Below, one piece after another: positions 1 through 7,270 of a stretch of DNA of 15,016 bases (within the stretch, counting starts at the first letter, position 1; every line of letters begins with the position of its first letter). The stretch lies in assembly GCA_003565055.1 (NCBI GenBank), contig PXDM01000055.1:1-15016 (forward strand). The letters are read 5' to 3'. The stretch comes from Paracoccaceae bacterium. Its GTDB lineage: Bacteria > Pseudomonadota > Alphaproteobacteria > Rhodobacterales > Rhodobacteraceae. The position numbers were made by a program, and so were the translations under genes. A model generated the notes under the pieces. It was given only the letters and a program-made list of their open reading frames with translations. It made no database searches and was not told the origin of the DNA.

Positions 1-665
1 CGCCACGGCTCGGCGCGCCGCTGGCATGGGTGCCGAATTTCTACTGCATCGGGCTGAATTACGCGCTGCATGCCGCCGAGACTGGCGCGACGCCGCCCAC
101 GGAGCCGCTGGTCTTTTCCAAGGCCACGACATCGCTCGCCGGCCCCGAAGATGACATCATCATCCCGCGCGGATCGCACAAGACCGATTGGGAGGTCGAA
201 CTCGGCATTGTCATCGGCAAATCCACGCTGCATGTCTCCGAGAGCGACGCGCTCAGCCATGTTGCAGGCTATCTCGCGGTCAATGATGTCTCGGAGCGCG
301 ATTTCCAGAAAGCGCGGGGCGGGCAGTGGATCAAGGGCAAATCCGCACCGGGCTTCGGCAAGATCGGGCCTTGGCTGGTCACAGCCGATGAGATCCCCGA
401 CCCGCAGGCGCTTGAACTCTCCTTGCGCGTGAATGACGTGACGCGGCAGGCGTCGAACACAGCGGACATGATTTTCCCGGTCGCGCGGATCATCGCCTAT
501 ATGTCGCAATTCATGGAGCTGCGCGCGGGCGATGTGATCGCGACCGGAACGCCCTCGGGCGTCGGTGCGGGCCTGAGCCCGCCGCAATTCCTCGCCCCCG
601 GTGACAGGGTCACGCTGGAAGTCGCGGGGCTGGGCCGACAGGTCAGCGCAGTACGCGCTGCGTAA
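1..665 (+). CDS. Fumarylacetoacetate hydrolase family protein (5'-truncated by window edge)
   Basis: This is the C-terminal part of an FAH-superfamily enzyme; members hydrolyse or decarboxylate acylpyruvate-like compounds in catabolism of aromatics and sugars. The frame is open to the left edge and already reads PRLGAPLA before the GTG at 30, a stretch usual just ahead of the conserved CIGLNY block. The gene therefore starts outside the window, and the GTG at 30 is an internal valine. Counting that codon as 1, the metal ligands expected in the family are E55, E57 (in DWEVELG) and D86 (in VNDVSERD). Other family blocks follow: GGQWIKGKS, FGKIGPWLVT, MIFPVARIIAYMS and the GDVIATGTPSGVG signature. 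The stop is TAA at 663. It converges on the mechanosensitive channel gene with only 10 bp between stops. The substrate cannot be told from the sequence. Confidence 0.93.
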   Translation, partial: PRLGAPLAWVPNFYCIGLNYALHAAETGATPPTEPLVFSKATTSLAGPEDDIIIPRGSHKTDWEVELGIVIGKSTLHVSESDALSHVAGYLAVNDVSERDFQKARGGQWIKGKSAPGFGKIGPWLVTADEIPDPQALELSLRVNDVTRQASNTADMIFPVARIIAYMSQFMELRAGDVIATGTPSGVGAGLSPPQFLAPGDRVTLEVAGLGRQVSAVRAA

Positions 666-675
666 CCGCAGCGCC

Positions 676-3129
676 TCACCTGCCGCCGTCGCTATCGCCC
701 CCGCCCGGCTCTGCATCGAGGATATCATCGCGCACCATTTCGGTGCGCTCATTCACATCGCGCGGGTCGCGCTCGGGCTCGGGCTCCGGCGTCACCGGCT
801 CCCCGCGCAGCGCTTCGGGATTGCGCAGCCAGACATCGCGCTGTGCGAACGGAATCTCGATCCCTTCTTCCTTGAAGCGCTCGACGATCTGATGACGCAA
901 CTCTGTGCGCACAGCCATCCCGAAATTCACGTCACTCAACACCATCCGCAGCTCGAAATCGAGCGAATCCGCGCCGAATTCCATGAAATGCACTTGCGGG
1001 GCCGGATCAATCAGCGCCAGAGGCTCATTCTCACCGATTTCCTTGAGGATGCGCGCCACCTTGCGCGTGTCCGAGCCATAGGCCACGCCCACCGGGATCG
1101 AGATCCGTCCCAGTGAGTTGTAGCGCGTCCAGTTGATCACCGTGCCCTGGATCAGATCCGCATTCGGCACGATCACATCCGTGCGGTCGAACGTCTCGAT
1201 CACAGTCGAGCGCACCGAAATCGAGCGCACGGTCCCCATCGTCCCGCCGACCTCGATCCAGTCACCCTCCGCCACTGGGCGCTCGATCAAGAGAATCAGA
1301 CCCGAGATGAAATTCGACACGATATTCTGCAGACCAAAGCCGATCCCGACCGAGAGCGCGCCTGCGACAATCGCAAGCCCTGCCAGATTGATCCCGGCGG
1401 TCGAGATCGCGATCAGCGCAGCCGCGAAGATACCGACATAGCCGACGCCGGAAATGATCGCCTTCTGCCCGCCCCTGTCGATCTTCGTCTTGGGCAGAAC
1501 CGAGCTTTCAAGCCCGCCTTGCAAGACACGCGTCAGCATGTAGCCGATGGTGAAAACGATCAGGAAGCTGAGGATGTTCGTGGGCGAAATCCGCGTCTCG
1601 CCAATGCGGAACCCTTCCTGCAACATCTGCCAGAATTCCAGAAGCTCTGTTGGCCGCACGCCCCAGATCATCGCGAAAAGCGGAATCGAGACGATGACCA
1701 GAGCGAAGTTGATCAGTGACGGGATGAGCGCCGTATCCGCTTCATCCTCCGCCTTGCTGAGCAGCGCGTAAACATCATCGACCAGTTGCATCACGAACAA
1801 GAGCCCCACGATCAGCCCCAGCGAGCCGATTGCGGGGTAAAGCAGCGCCTCGGCGGCCTGAACATAGCCGATGGCCGCGAAAACCGACGCGCCGACCCCG
1901 ATGACCATCGCGGCTTTTCCGAGCACATAGATGAGCCGGTCAAGAAACCGCGTTTCGCGAACCGTCTGGTCGTCGCCAGATGCGTTGTGATGCCCCAGCA
2001 ACATCCCGATGCGCACCAAGACGAGCCCGATGAGCGCGAGAACCGGAAAGGCCAGCACAGCATTCGCTGCGTCGGAATTCAGTTCAATCGGGAAGAATTC
2101 GCGGATCAGAATCGAGACAGCAAGTGCGATACCGATCATATTGGCCCAGAACCGCCCCTCCCGACGCCGGGCTGAGGGCAGTTGCAGCGCCGCAGAGCGG
2201 CTTTCCTCAATGGTGAAGGCCTGACGTCCGGCCCAGCGTGCCGTGAAATAAGCAATGCTGGCTGCAATGATCCCGCGTATCACAGGTTCGCTGGTCGTGC
2301 CCAGAATCGAGCTAAGTTCCAGGGCGGTGGCGATCGCCATGACCGCAATCACTGGAAGGATGATCTGCGTCAGTGACAGCAACCGCGCCAAGACGCGCTT
2401 GCTGCGCCGCGACCCGCCATCCGTCAACCATTGCGAGACCACACGTTCGATCCAGCGCCGCCCGCGCAGCAAGATATACCCGGACACAAGGATCAGCAGC
2501 AGCGACACAGGCAGATTGGACCGGAATTCACGCATGCGCGCCGGATCATCCACAAGCCCCGTGACCTGTGTACCAAACGTAAAGCTGGTGCCCCAGACCG
2601 CATCAACGGCGGCGACCCAATTCACAGGATTAACCGGTGATGGCCAAAGGGTCAGGAGCGCCTCCGCATCGCGTTCGCGCAAGGTCGTGTCGATCTGTCG
2701 GATCAAGCCATCTGCGCGGCGGAACGCTTCCTGTGCCGCGATACCGGGGGCCTGAAGCGCTGTCAGTTGCTCCGCCAGTTCCGCACGGCGCTCCGCGATC
2801 TCGGGCGCTTCGGCCTCGCCCTCTTCCGGCGGGGGGCCGAGCGCTCCGATCTGGTCGCGCACGCTGGCAATGCGGGTCTGATTGGCGTCCTGAGCGGCGA
2901 GGAATCGCGATCGGAATGTGACCAGTTCTGCACGCAAACTGGCCAGGTTCTCACTGGACACACCGGGCTCATCAAGCCGGGCTTCTGCATTCTGAGCAAA
3001 GCTGCGCCAGGCTTCATAATCCGGCGCGCTGCTCGATGCAGGCTGATCGTCAGCCTGTGCGGCGAAAGGGGTCGCCACAATCATGCAGGCGCAGAACAGC
3101 GCCATTGCAATTCGACGGAACATCAACAT
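676..3129 (-). CDS. DUF3772 / MscS-type mechanosensitive channel family protein
   Basis: This is a large inner-membrane channel of the MscS superfamily, whose members release solutes when membrane tension rises. The 817 residues begin with a signal peptide (about 1-26, ending AQA-DD). A periplasmic, partly coiled-coil segment (about 35-150) follows, leading into a DUF3772-like region near 140-195 (WPSPVNPVNW). There are about ten hydrophobic helices between 205 and 612. The pore helix and QN motif lie at 582-612 (AGALSVGIGFGLQN), then the beta domain at 613-675 (IERPVAEGDWIEVGG, VIVPNADLI) and the alpha/beta vestibule, ending in a charged tail rich in Pro, Glu and Asp. Its ATG overlaps the TGA of the upstream cysteine-synthase-like gene (TGATG), with AAGAG just upstream, so translational coupling is likely. 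An alternative ATG lies two codons later. Gating and substrate are not predictable. Confidence 0.93.
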   Translation of the reverse strand: MLMFRRIAMALFCACMIVATPFAAQADDQPASSSAPDYEAWRSFAQNAEARLDEPGVSSENLASLRAELVTFRSRFLAAQDANQTRIASVRDQIGALGPPPEEGEAEAPEIAERRAELAEQLTALQAPGIAAQEAFRRADGLIRQIDTTLRERDAEALLTLWPSPVNPVNWVAAVDAVWGTSFTFGTQVTGLVDDPARMREFRSNLPVSLLLILVSGYILLRGRRWIERVVSQWLTDGGSRRSKRVLARLLSLTQIILPVIAVMAIATALELSSILGTTSEPVIRGIIAASIAYFTARWAGRQAFTIEESRSAALQLPSARRREGRFWANMIGIALAVSILIREFFPIELNSDAANAVLAFPVLALIGLVLVRIGMLLGHHNASGDDQTVRETRFLDRLIYVLGKAAMVIGVGASVFAAIGYVQAAEALLYPAIGSLGLIVGLLFVMQLVDDVYALLSKAEDEADTALIPSLINFALVIVSIPLFAMIWGVRPTELLEFWQMLQEGFRIGETRISPTNILSFLIVFTIGYMLTRVLQGGLESSVLPKTKIDRGGQKAIISGVGYVGIFAAALIAISTAGINLAGLAIVAGALSVGIGFGLQNIVSNFISGLILLIERPVAEGDWIEVGGTMGTVRSISVRSTVIETFDRTDVIVPNADLIQGTVINWTRYNSLGRISIPVGVAYGSDTRKVARILKEIGENEPLALIDPAPQVHFMEFGADSLDFELRMVLSDVNFGMAVRTELRHQIVERFKEEGIEIPFAQRDVWLRNPEALRGEPVTPEPEPERDPRDVNERTEMVRDDILDAEPGGGDSDGGR

Positions 3130-4172
3130 CAGTTCTCTTGGTCGTTATTGAACACATCCGGCAGGTCGCGGGCCTCGCGGTCCAGCCAGTCCGGCACCGG
3201 CAGCGCGTTGGAGCGCAGGAATTCCGGGTTGAAGAGCTTGGATTGATAGCGCGTTCCGTAATCGCAAAGAATGGTCACGATTGTATGACCCGGCCCCATC
3301 TCGCGGGCCATGCGGATCGCGCCCGCAACATTGATGCCCGACGATCCGCCCAAGCACAGCCCTTCTTCCGCGAGCAGATCGAAGACAATCGGCAGAGCCT
3401 CTGCATCCGGGATCTGGGCGCAGAAATCGGGCGTAAACCCTTCCAGATTTGCCGTGATACGCCCCTGCCCGATGCCTTCGGTGATCGAGTTCCCCTCGGA
3501 TTTGAACGCGCCGCTGGTATAGAAACTGTAGAGCGCCGCCCCCATTGGATCAGCGAGCCCTATTTTCACGCCCTTCGGTTGAAGCACCTGCGCGACCCCG
3601 GCCAGTGTTCCGCCTGACCCGACAGCGCAGATGAACCCGTCCACCTTGCCGCCGGTCTGTTCCCAGATCTCGGGCGCGGTGGTCTCGATATGCGCCTGAC
3701 GATTAGCGATATTGTCGAACTGATTGGCCCAGATCGCACCCTTGGACTCAGTGCGCGCAAGTTCTGCCGCCAGACGGCCCGAATAGCGCACGTAGTTATT
3801 CGGGTTGCGGTAAGGGGCCGCCGGAACCTCGACCAGTTCGGCCCCGGCCAGGCGCAGCATGTCCTTCTTCTCCTGGCTCTGGGTCTTCGGGATCACGATC
3901 ACTGTGCGGAATCCCAGCGACGCACCGACCAGCGCAAGCCCGATCCCGGTATTGCCCGCCGTCCCTTCAACAATCGTGCCGCCGGGTTCAAGCGCACCGC
4001 GCGCAACTGCGTCACGGATGATGAACAAAGCAGCACGATCCTTGACGGATTGCCCCGGATTGAGAAACTCTGCCTTGCCGAGGATCTCGCAGCCCGTCGC
4101 TTCGCTCGCCTTGTTCAGCCGGATAAGGGGCGTGTTGCCTATGGCCGCAGACAGATTCGCGTGCAATGTCAT
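3129..4172 (-). CDS. cysK: Cysteine synthase A family PLP enzyme (Asn-loop GTAGNTG variant)
   Basis: This is a fold-type II PLP enzyme of the cysteine synthase / CBS family, expected in the cytoplasm, making cysteine from O-acetylserine and sulfide or running a related beta-elimination. Visible features: GNTPLIRL at 12-19, Schiff-base lysine K44 in NPGQSVKDR, the substrate loop T71-A72-G73-N74-T75, the PLP phosphate loop GSGGT at 185-189, EGIGQG at 232-237, and LGGSSGIN at 274-281. Classical CysK has TSGNT at the substrate loop; the alanine here, with PKTQSQEKK and the NPNNYV insert, recalls the longer subgroup that includes yeast YGR012W. At 347 aa it also exceeds ordinary CysK (about 310-325). 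The symbol is therefore class-level, and cysteine desulfhydrase activity is an alternative. The start ATG has GGAG 8 bases upstream. The downstream channel gene overlaps by one base. Confidence 0.88.
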   Translation of the reverse strand: MTLHANLSAAIGNTPLIRLNKASEATGCEILGKAEFLNPGQSVKDRAALFIIRDAVARGALEPGGTIVEGTAGNTGIGLALVGASLGFRTVIVIPKTQSQEKKDMLRLAGAELVEVPAAPYRNPNNYVRYSGRLAAELARTESKGAIWANQFDNIANRQAHIETTAPEIWEQTGGKVDGFICAVGSGGTLAGVAQVLQPKGVKIGLADPMGAALYSFYTSGAFKSEGNSITEGIGQGRITANLEGFTPDFCAQIPDAEALPIVFDLLAEEGLCLGGSSGINVAGAIRMAREMGPGHTIVTILCDYGTRYQSKLFNPEFLRSNALPVPDWLDREARDLPDVFNNDQEN

Positions 4173-4255
4173 CGCATCACTCCATTGGAACTTGGGGGGT
4201 ACTTCATGGCGTTACCACGAAGAAACATGCATCACGAACGCGACGGTGATGCGAC

Positions 4256-4283
4256 CGCTCTGACGGTACAGGGCCTCAGAGCG
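4256..4283 (-). terminator. Terminator-like hairpin at the end of the small membrane protein gene
   Basis: A perfect 8-bp inverted repeat, CGCTCTGA at 4256-4263 and TCAGAGCG at 4276-4283, has a 12-base loop. Its upstream arm on the minus strand contains the TGA stop of the membrane protein gene. There is no T-run after it, so it may act as a weak or Rho-assisted terminator or as a 3' end protector. It separates this gene from the cysteine-synthase-like gene about 85 bp further on. Confidence 0.4.
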
Positions 4284-4716
4284 TATTGTAGCGCTTTGCC
4301 GTTCGCGCATAGAGCCAGAGTCCGGCCGCGACACAGACTTGGCTCAAACCAAAAAACAACGGATCAATCATGCCAAAACTGCCCGCGCCCTGAACAAAGG
4401 CAAGCGCGCCCCAGATGCCGGTCACAAGCCCTGTGATCAGTGTCAAAGACAGCACGATCACCGCGGCACGGTCCCCAAGCAGCAGCAGAAACGACCCCAG
4501 AAGCCCGAGCCAGATGGTGATCGTCAAAGCGATGCTGGCCCAATGTGGCATTGTCCCGAACAGTTCGGCCAAGCCAAACGGTGGCATAAGAGGGATCATC
4601 GCATTGAGCCCATCATAGCGCGCATGGACATACTCAAACGCATGCAGACCAAACCATGCGACTCCAACGACCCCGAAAAGCGTGACAAAAACACTACGAC
4701 GCTTGACTGCGGACAT
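4276..4716 (-). CDS. Small four-helix integral membrane protein, unknown function
   Basis: I do not recognise a family. The 146-residue product starts with a short basic segment (MSAVKRR) and has four hydrophobic helices at roughly 9-30, 57-80, 84-106 and 113-137. The loop between helices 1 and 2 holds HAFEYVHARYDGLNAMIPLMPPFG, and the C-terminus is basic (YARTAKRYNTL). The start at 4716 is preferred because GGAG lies 7 bases before this ATG; the frame stays open upstream to 4752 (MQGNL), but that start has no ribosome binding site. No catalytic or metal-binding motif stands out. It is transcribed in the same direction as the cysteine-synthase-like gene but is separated from it by about 100 bp and a hairpin, so co-function is not implied. 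Confidence 0.78.
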   Translation of the reverse strand: MSAVKRRSVFVTLFGVVGVAWFGLHAFEYVHARYDGLNAMIPLMPPFGLAELFGTMPHWASIALTITIWLGLLGSFLLLLGDRAAVIVLSLTLITGLVTGIWGALAFVQGAGSFGMIDPLFFGLSQVCVAAGLWLYARTAKRYNTL

Positions 4717-4879
4717 AAGACACTCCCTCTTTGCGCTCAGATTGCCCTGCACACCGCAGAGTGTCCAGCCCTAGAGTGCTCTGCGCATAAAGTGAATTTC
4801 GATTGAGGAATGGCACACGCGCGATACATCGGTCCGTGCGCAGCGCGCAGTCGCGTCAGGCATCTTCTCAGAGGGTCGC

Positions 4880-4913
4880 AAAACGAAGAGCGCCCCGCGA
4901 GATCGCAGGGCGC
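4880..4913 (-). terminator. Rho-independent terminator of the Hint-domain gene
   Basis: Reading on minus, GCGCCC (4913-4908) and GGGCGC (4895-4890) pair. An inner GCG/CGC stem closes a four-base loop, with one mismatched pair between the two stems. The hairpin is followed by TCTTCGTTTTG. It begins about 25 bases after the Hint gene stop. GC-rich stem, short loop and T-rich tail fit an intrinsic terminator. Confidence 0.62.
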
Positions 4914-4938
4914 AGAGTCTGCTGCGTTGTTCTCGGGT

Positions 4939-6024
4939 TCAGGCTGCGAAGAGCATCCGTGCTTCATGCGCCTTCAAAGTCATGCGCGCCGCAACATAGG
5001 AATGTTGTCCTGCCGCCTTTGACAGTTCCGGAAAGAGTGCGAAGATTTCCTCGCGCTGCGCGCTTCCGAGACCGTCGAGCGAATGTTCTGCAGGCTGAAA
5101 ACTCTCACTCCACATCCCGTCGCCCAACACAATCTGATGGGTCTCAAACATGATATGCACATAGGTCACCGGGCGCGTCGCACGTTCCACCCCCGGCAAG
5201 CCCACAAGATGAACCGCCGGGACGAGCACTTCCTTTTCGCCAAAGAGCAACTCGGCCTGGGGGCCGCAAATCAGGACACGGTGGGCAGGCGACACATAAG
5301 TATCGCATTCCGGCAAATTTGCACCGAGCGCACCGGCACGCAACAACACAGAGCAGTATTCCGGCTGAGCCGTCAGTTCCTGCGCCTGCAGTTCGCGCTG
5401 CCCTGTCCATACGATGGGCATGTAGCCATGATCGCGCGTCAGCACCAGATCACCAGGCTGCAGGTCTTCGACAGGTTTGCGCCCGGAGGCCGTATCAATC
5501 ATCGTGCCCGCAACGAAACAGGGAATGCTGACATCCTTGTCGAAGCTGAGCTTGTTGTCATCAGAGCCCGGCGTCAGCGTGATCTGCCCGGAATCGAAGG
5601 GCGTCGAGAAGATTTCGATATTGACAATATCGCCCGCGCGCCAAGGATCGGTGACATTGAAGACATCCGATGGTGAGACGTAATTCACCTCGTTGCCATC
5701 TGCATCATTCAGCGTCAACGCGACCGTCTGCCCCTGCTGGGTGAAAGTCTCGCCCGTGTCGGGATCTATCTTGGTATAGGTGCCCCAGAACTCATGCACG
5801 CCAACCAGCGTGAATGTTTCACCGTCGATGACCGTGGTCGAACCAAGCGGGATGATGTCACCAAATGCATCATCCGGCGTCTCGAAGGTGACACCGTTCC
5901 GCACCCCTACCAGCGTTGTCGCATCAGGGTCATCATCGAATGAAAATGACGTGCCGGTCGGGGTATCTGACGTAATCCCACTGCCGCGCGTGAGAATCAG
6001 GTCATTGATTGTAACCTCTGGCAT
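4939..6024 (-). CDS. Hint-domain (Hint_2) protein with acidic N-terminal region
   Basis: The 361-residue protein has an acidic, Asp/Thr/Gly-rich N-terminal part (1-160) without membrane helices, and a Hint (hedgehog/intein) domain over about 165-315. Hint marks are the nucleophile-type Cys169 in PCFVAGTMI, KPVEDLQPGDLVLTRDHG at 183-200, SPAHRVLI at 245-252 and FETHQIVLGDGMWSESFQP at 293-311. No C-terminal His-Asn splice junction followed by a Cys, Ser or Thr extein is visible, so ordinary protein splicing is unlikely. Self-cleavage or another role is possible. Such stand-alone Hint proteins are common in Rhodobacteraceae and uncharacterised. No signal peptide is seen, so type I secretion or a cytoplasmic location are both open. 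The start is the ATG at 6024 with GGAAGG 9 bases upstream, rather than the GTG at 6033, which lies against that site. It has its own terminator. Confidence 0.9.
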   Translation of the reverse strand: MPEVTINDLILTRGSGITSDTPTGTSFSFDDDPDATTLVGVRNGVTFETPDDAFGDIIPLGSTTVIDGETFTLVGVHEFWGTYTKIDPDTGETFTQQGQTVALTLNDADGNEVNYVSPSDVFNVTDPWRAGDIVNIEIFSTPFDSGQITLTPGSDDNKLSFDKDVSIPCFVAGTMIDTASGRKPVEDLQPGDLVLTRDHGYMPIVWTGQRELQAQELTAQPEYCSVLLRAGALGANLPECDTYVSPAHRVLICGPQAELLFGEKEVLVPAVHLVGLPGVERATRPVTYVHIMFETHQIVLGDGMWSESFQPAEHSLDGLGSAQREEIFALFPELSKAAGQHSYVAARMTLKAHEARMLFAA

Positions 6025-6383
6025 CACAAACACCTTCCAATAGATACGATTCTGAACCGGACGCCGTGACCTCGCTTGATCTTCAACGAGAGACCGATCA
6101 ACAGTTCACATCGACACAGACTTCTTGTAGCACTTTACAGAGTATTGCCCGTCGAATTGGGCAAAAACAAGGCGCTGCGGTGATTTACCCTTATTAACTC
6201 GCCATACTGTTATCGCAACAGAGACAATGCGGCGTCTATTCGCGCATTATATCTCGTGCCACTGTGGCGCTGCGCCGATGACATAGCTATAGCTCGGACC
6301 ACCACGACCTGGGTGATTCGCAGTTCGAGTTGTGAAGATGGAGTTAATCAGGCTCCGTTTCTCGGCACCAGATCAATCACAGA
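6025..6383. other. 359-bp intergenic spacer, AT-richer than its surroundings
   Basis: No open frame here looks coding. On minus the spacer carries a possible promoter for the Hint gene (-35 TTGTTT, -10 AATACT) with a dyad in its spacer. It also holds a 10-bp palindrome AGCTATAGCT at 6285-6294 and a near-palindrome GGCGCTGCGCC around 6266. Near 6372-6390 there are closely spaced GATC sequences just after the stop of the DUF2189 gene. No convincing terminator for that gene was found. The pocket is visibly richer in A and T than the flanking genes. Confidence 0.6.
6141..6170 (-). promoter_or_regulatory. Possible promoter of the Hint gene with an inverted repeat filling its spacer
   Basis: On minus, TTGTTT (6170-6165) and AATACT (6146-6141) each match the sigma-70 consensus at four of six positions, with an 18-base spacer. 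A perfect 6-bp inverted repeat, TTGCCC at 6145-6150 and GGGCAA at 6159-6164, lies between them, overlapping the first two bases of the -10. That layout suits an operator. The implied leader to the Hint ATG is about 105-110 bases. The boxes are weak, so this is tentative. Confidence 0.3.
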
Positions 6384-7169
6384 TCAGTCATTCAACACAG
6401 CACGGTAGAGGTGCCATGTCGCGTGGCCCAGCACTGGCAGCACGACAAAAAGCCCCAGAAAGCCCGGAATCATGCCGATGAACAACAAGAGCGCGATCGC
6501 GGCGGCCCACAGCATCATGACCACAGGGTTATGCAACACGACCTTGAACGACGTGATCATCGCTGTGATGAAGTCAATTTCCTTATCCAGCAGCAATGGC
6601 AAGGAGATCACCGTCAGTGCGAACATCACTGCCGCCATCGCCCCACCGATCACGCCGCCGACCAGCAGCATCATCAGTCCGGGTCCGGTCAGGAGCATGT
6701 CCAGCATCGAGCTCTCGATCGGGCGCAAGCCGAAAAACAGCGCGAAAATCGTGTGCGCGACAAAAACCCAGAACATGAAGGCGAGCATGATCACCATCGC
6801 CATGGAGGGAACCTGCCGGTCTTTTTGCGCAAGCACGCATCCCGCCACCGCCTGCCAGTTCAGCCCGGCCCCCTGCTCGAGCCGGCGGCTGACCTCATAA
6901 AGCCCTGTCGCCGCGAAAGGCGCGAAAAGCGGGAAGCCGACGGCAATCGGGATGAACCACCAGCTTTGCCCTGATGCCAGGAAAACCGAGTATAACACGA
7001 GCCCACCGAGCACATAGACCAGCGAAAACGCCAAGCCGAAGACCGGCGCGCGTTTGAAATCGGCAAGGCCGAGAGTAAGCACACGGCGCAGATCGCCGAC
7101 CGTGATCGTGCGCGGCTCCGGCGGGACGAACGCCGCTGCTTGCGTCGCAGGAATGTCTTGATCGCTCAT
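6384..7169 (-). CDS. DUF2189 family integral membrane protein (paralog 1)
   Basis: The 261-residue polytopic inner-membrane protein belongs to the DUF2189 family (predicted integral membrane proteins), whose function is not established. After a soluble N-terminus of about 38 residues comes DLRRVLTLGLADFKRAPVFG, then about five to six hydrophobic segments. Conserved blocks are FIPIAVGFPLFAPFAATGLYEVSRR, IDFITAMITS and the C-terminal LPVLGHATWHLYR. Start at 7169: ATG with GGGGAG 6 bases upstream; the open frame continues to 7226, but the extra residues look unlike a conserved N-terminus. The neighbour at 7271-8044 is a clear paralog with the same domain order, so the pair arose by tandem duplication. 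There are about 100 bp between them, including a strong hairpin. Confidence 0.88.
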   Translation of the reverse strand: MSDQDIPATQAAAFVPPEPRTITVGDLRRVLTLGLADFKRAPVFGLAFSLVYVLGGLVLYSVFLASGQSWWFIPIAVGFPLFAPFAATGLYEVSRRLEQGAGLNWQAVAGCVLAQKDRQVPSMAMVIMLAFMFWVFVAHTIFALFFGLRPIESSMLDMLLTGPGLMMLLVGGVIGGAMAAVMFALTVISLPLLLDKEIDFITAMITSFKVVLHNPVVMMLWAAAIALLLFIGMIPGFLGLFVVLPVLGHATWHLYRAVLND

Positions 7170-7236
7170 GGCGCGCTCCCCGATGATGTAGGCACAACCA
7201 TAAGGCTGCGACGTCATGTCGCGCAACCCCGTTTTC

Positions 7237-7264
7237 GCGCGCAGCGCATTGCCGCGCTGCGCGC
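7237..7264. repeat. Perfect 11-bp inverted repeat with 6-base loop between the DUF2189 paralogs
   Basis: GCGCGCAGCGC at 7237-7247 and GCGCTGCGCGC at 7254-7264 are exact reverse complements around a six-base loop. It begins 7 bases after the stop of the upstream paralog (stop at 7271-7273, read on minus). On minus the stem is followed by GAAAAC, and on plus by ATCACG, so it lacks the T-tract of a classical terminator. It could be a 3' end stabiliser, a Rho-assisted stop or a pause site. Confidence 0.75.
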
Positions 7265-7270
7265 ATCACG

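Noticed and set aside
30..32. GTG as the start of the FAH-family gene
   Set aside because: The frame is open to the window edge and the residues before it match the family, so the gene begins upstream.
4756..4784. Inverted repeat GCAGAG / CTCTGC upstream of the small membrane protein gene
   Set aside because: Only six true pairs around a 17-base interior; too weak to call an operator, and no promoter boxes were convincing near it.
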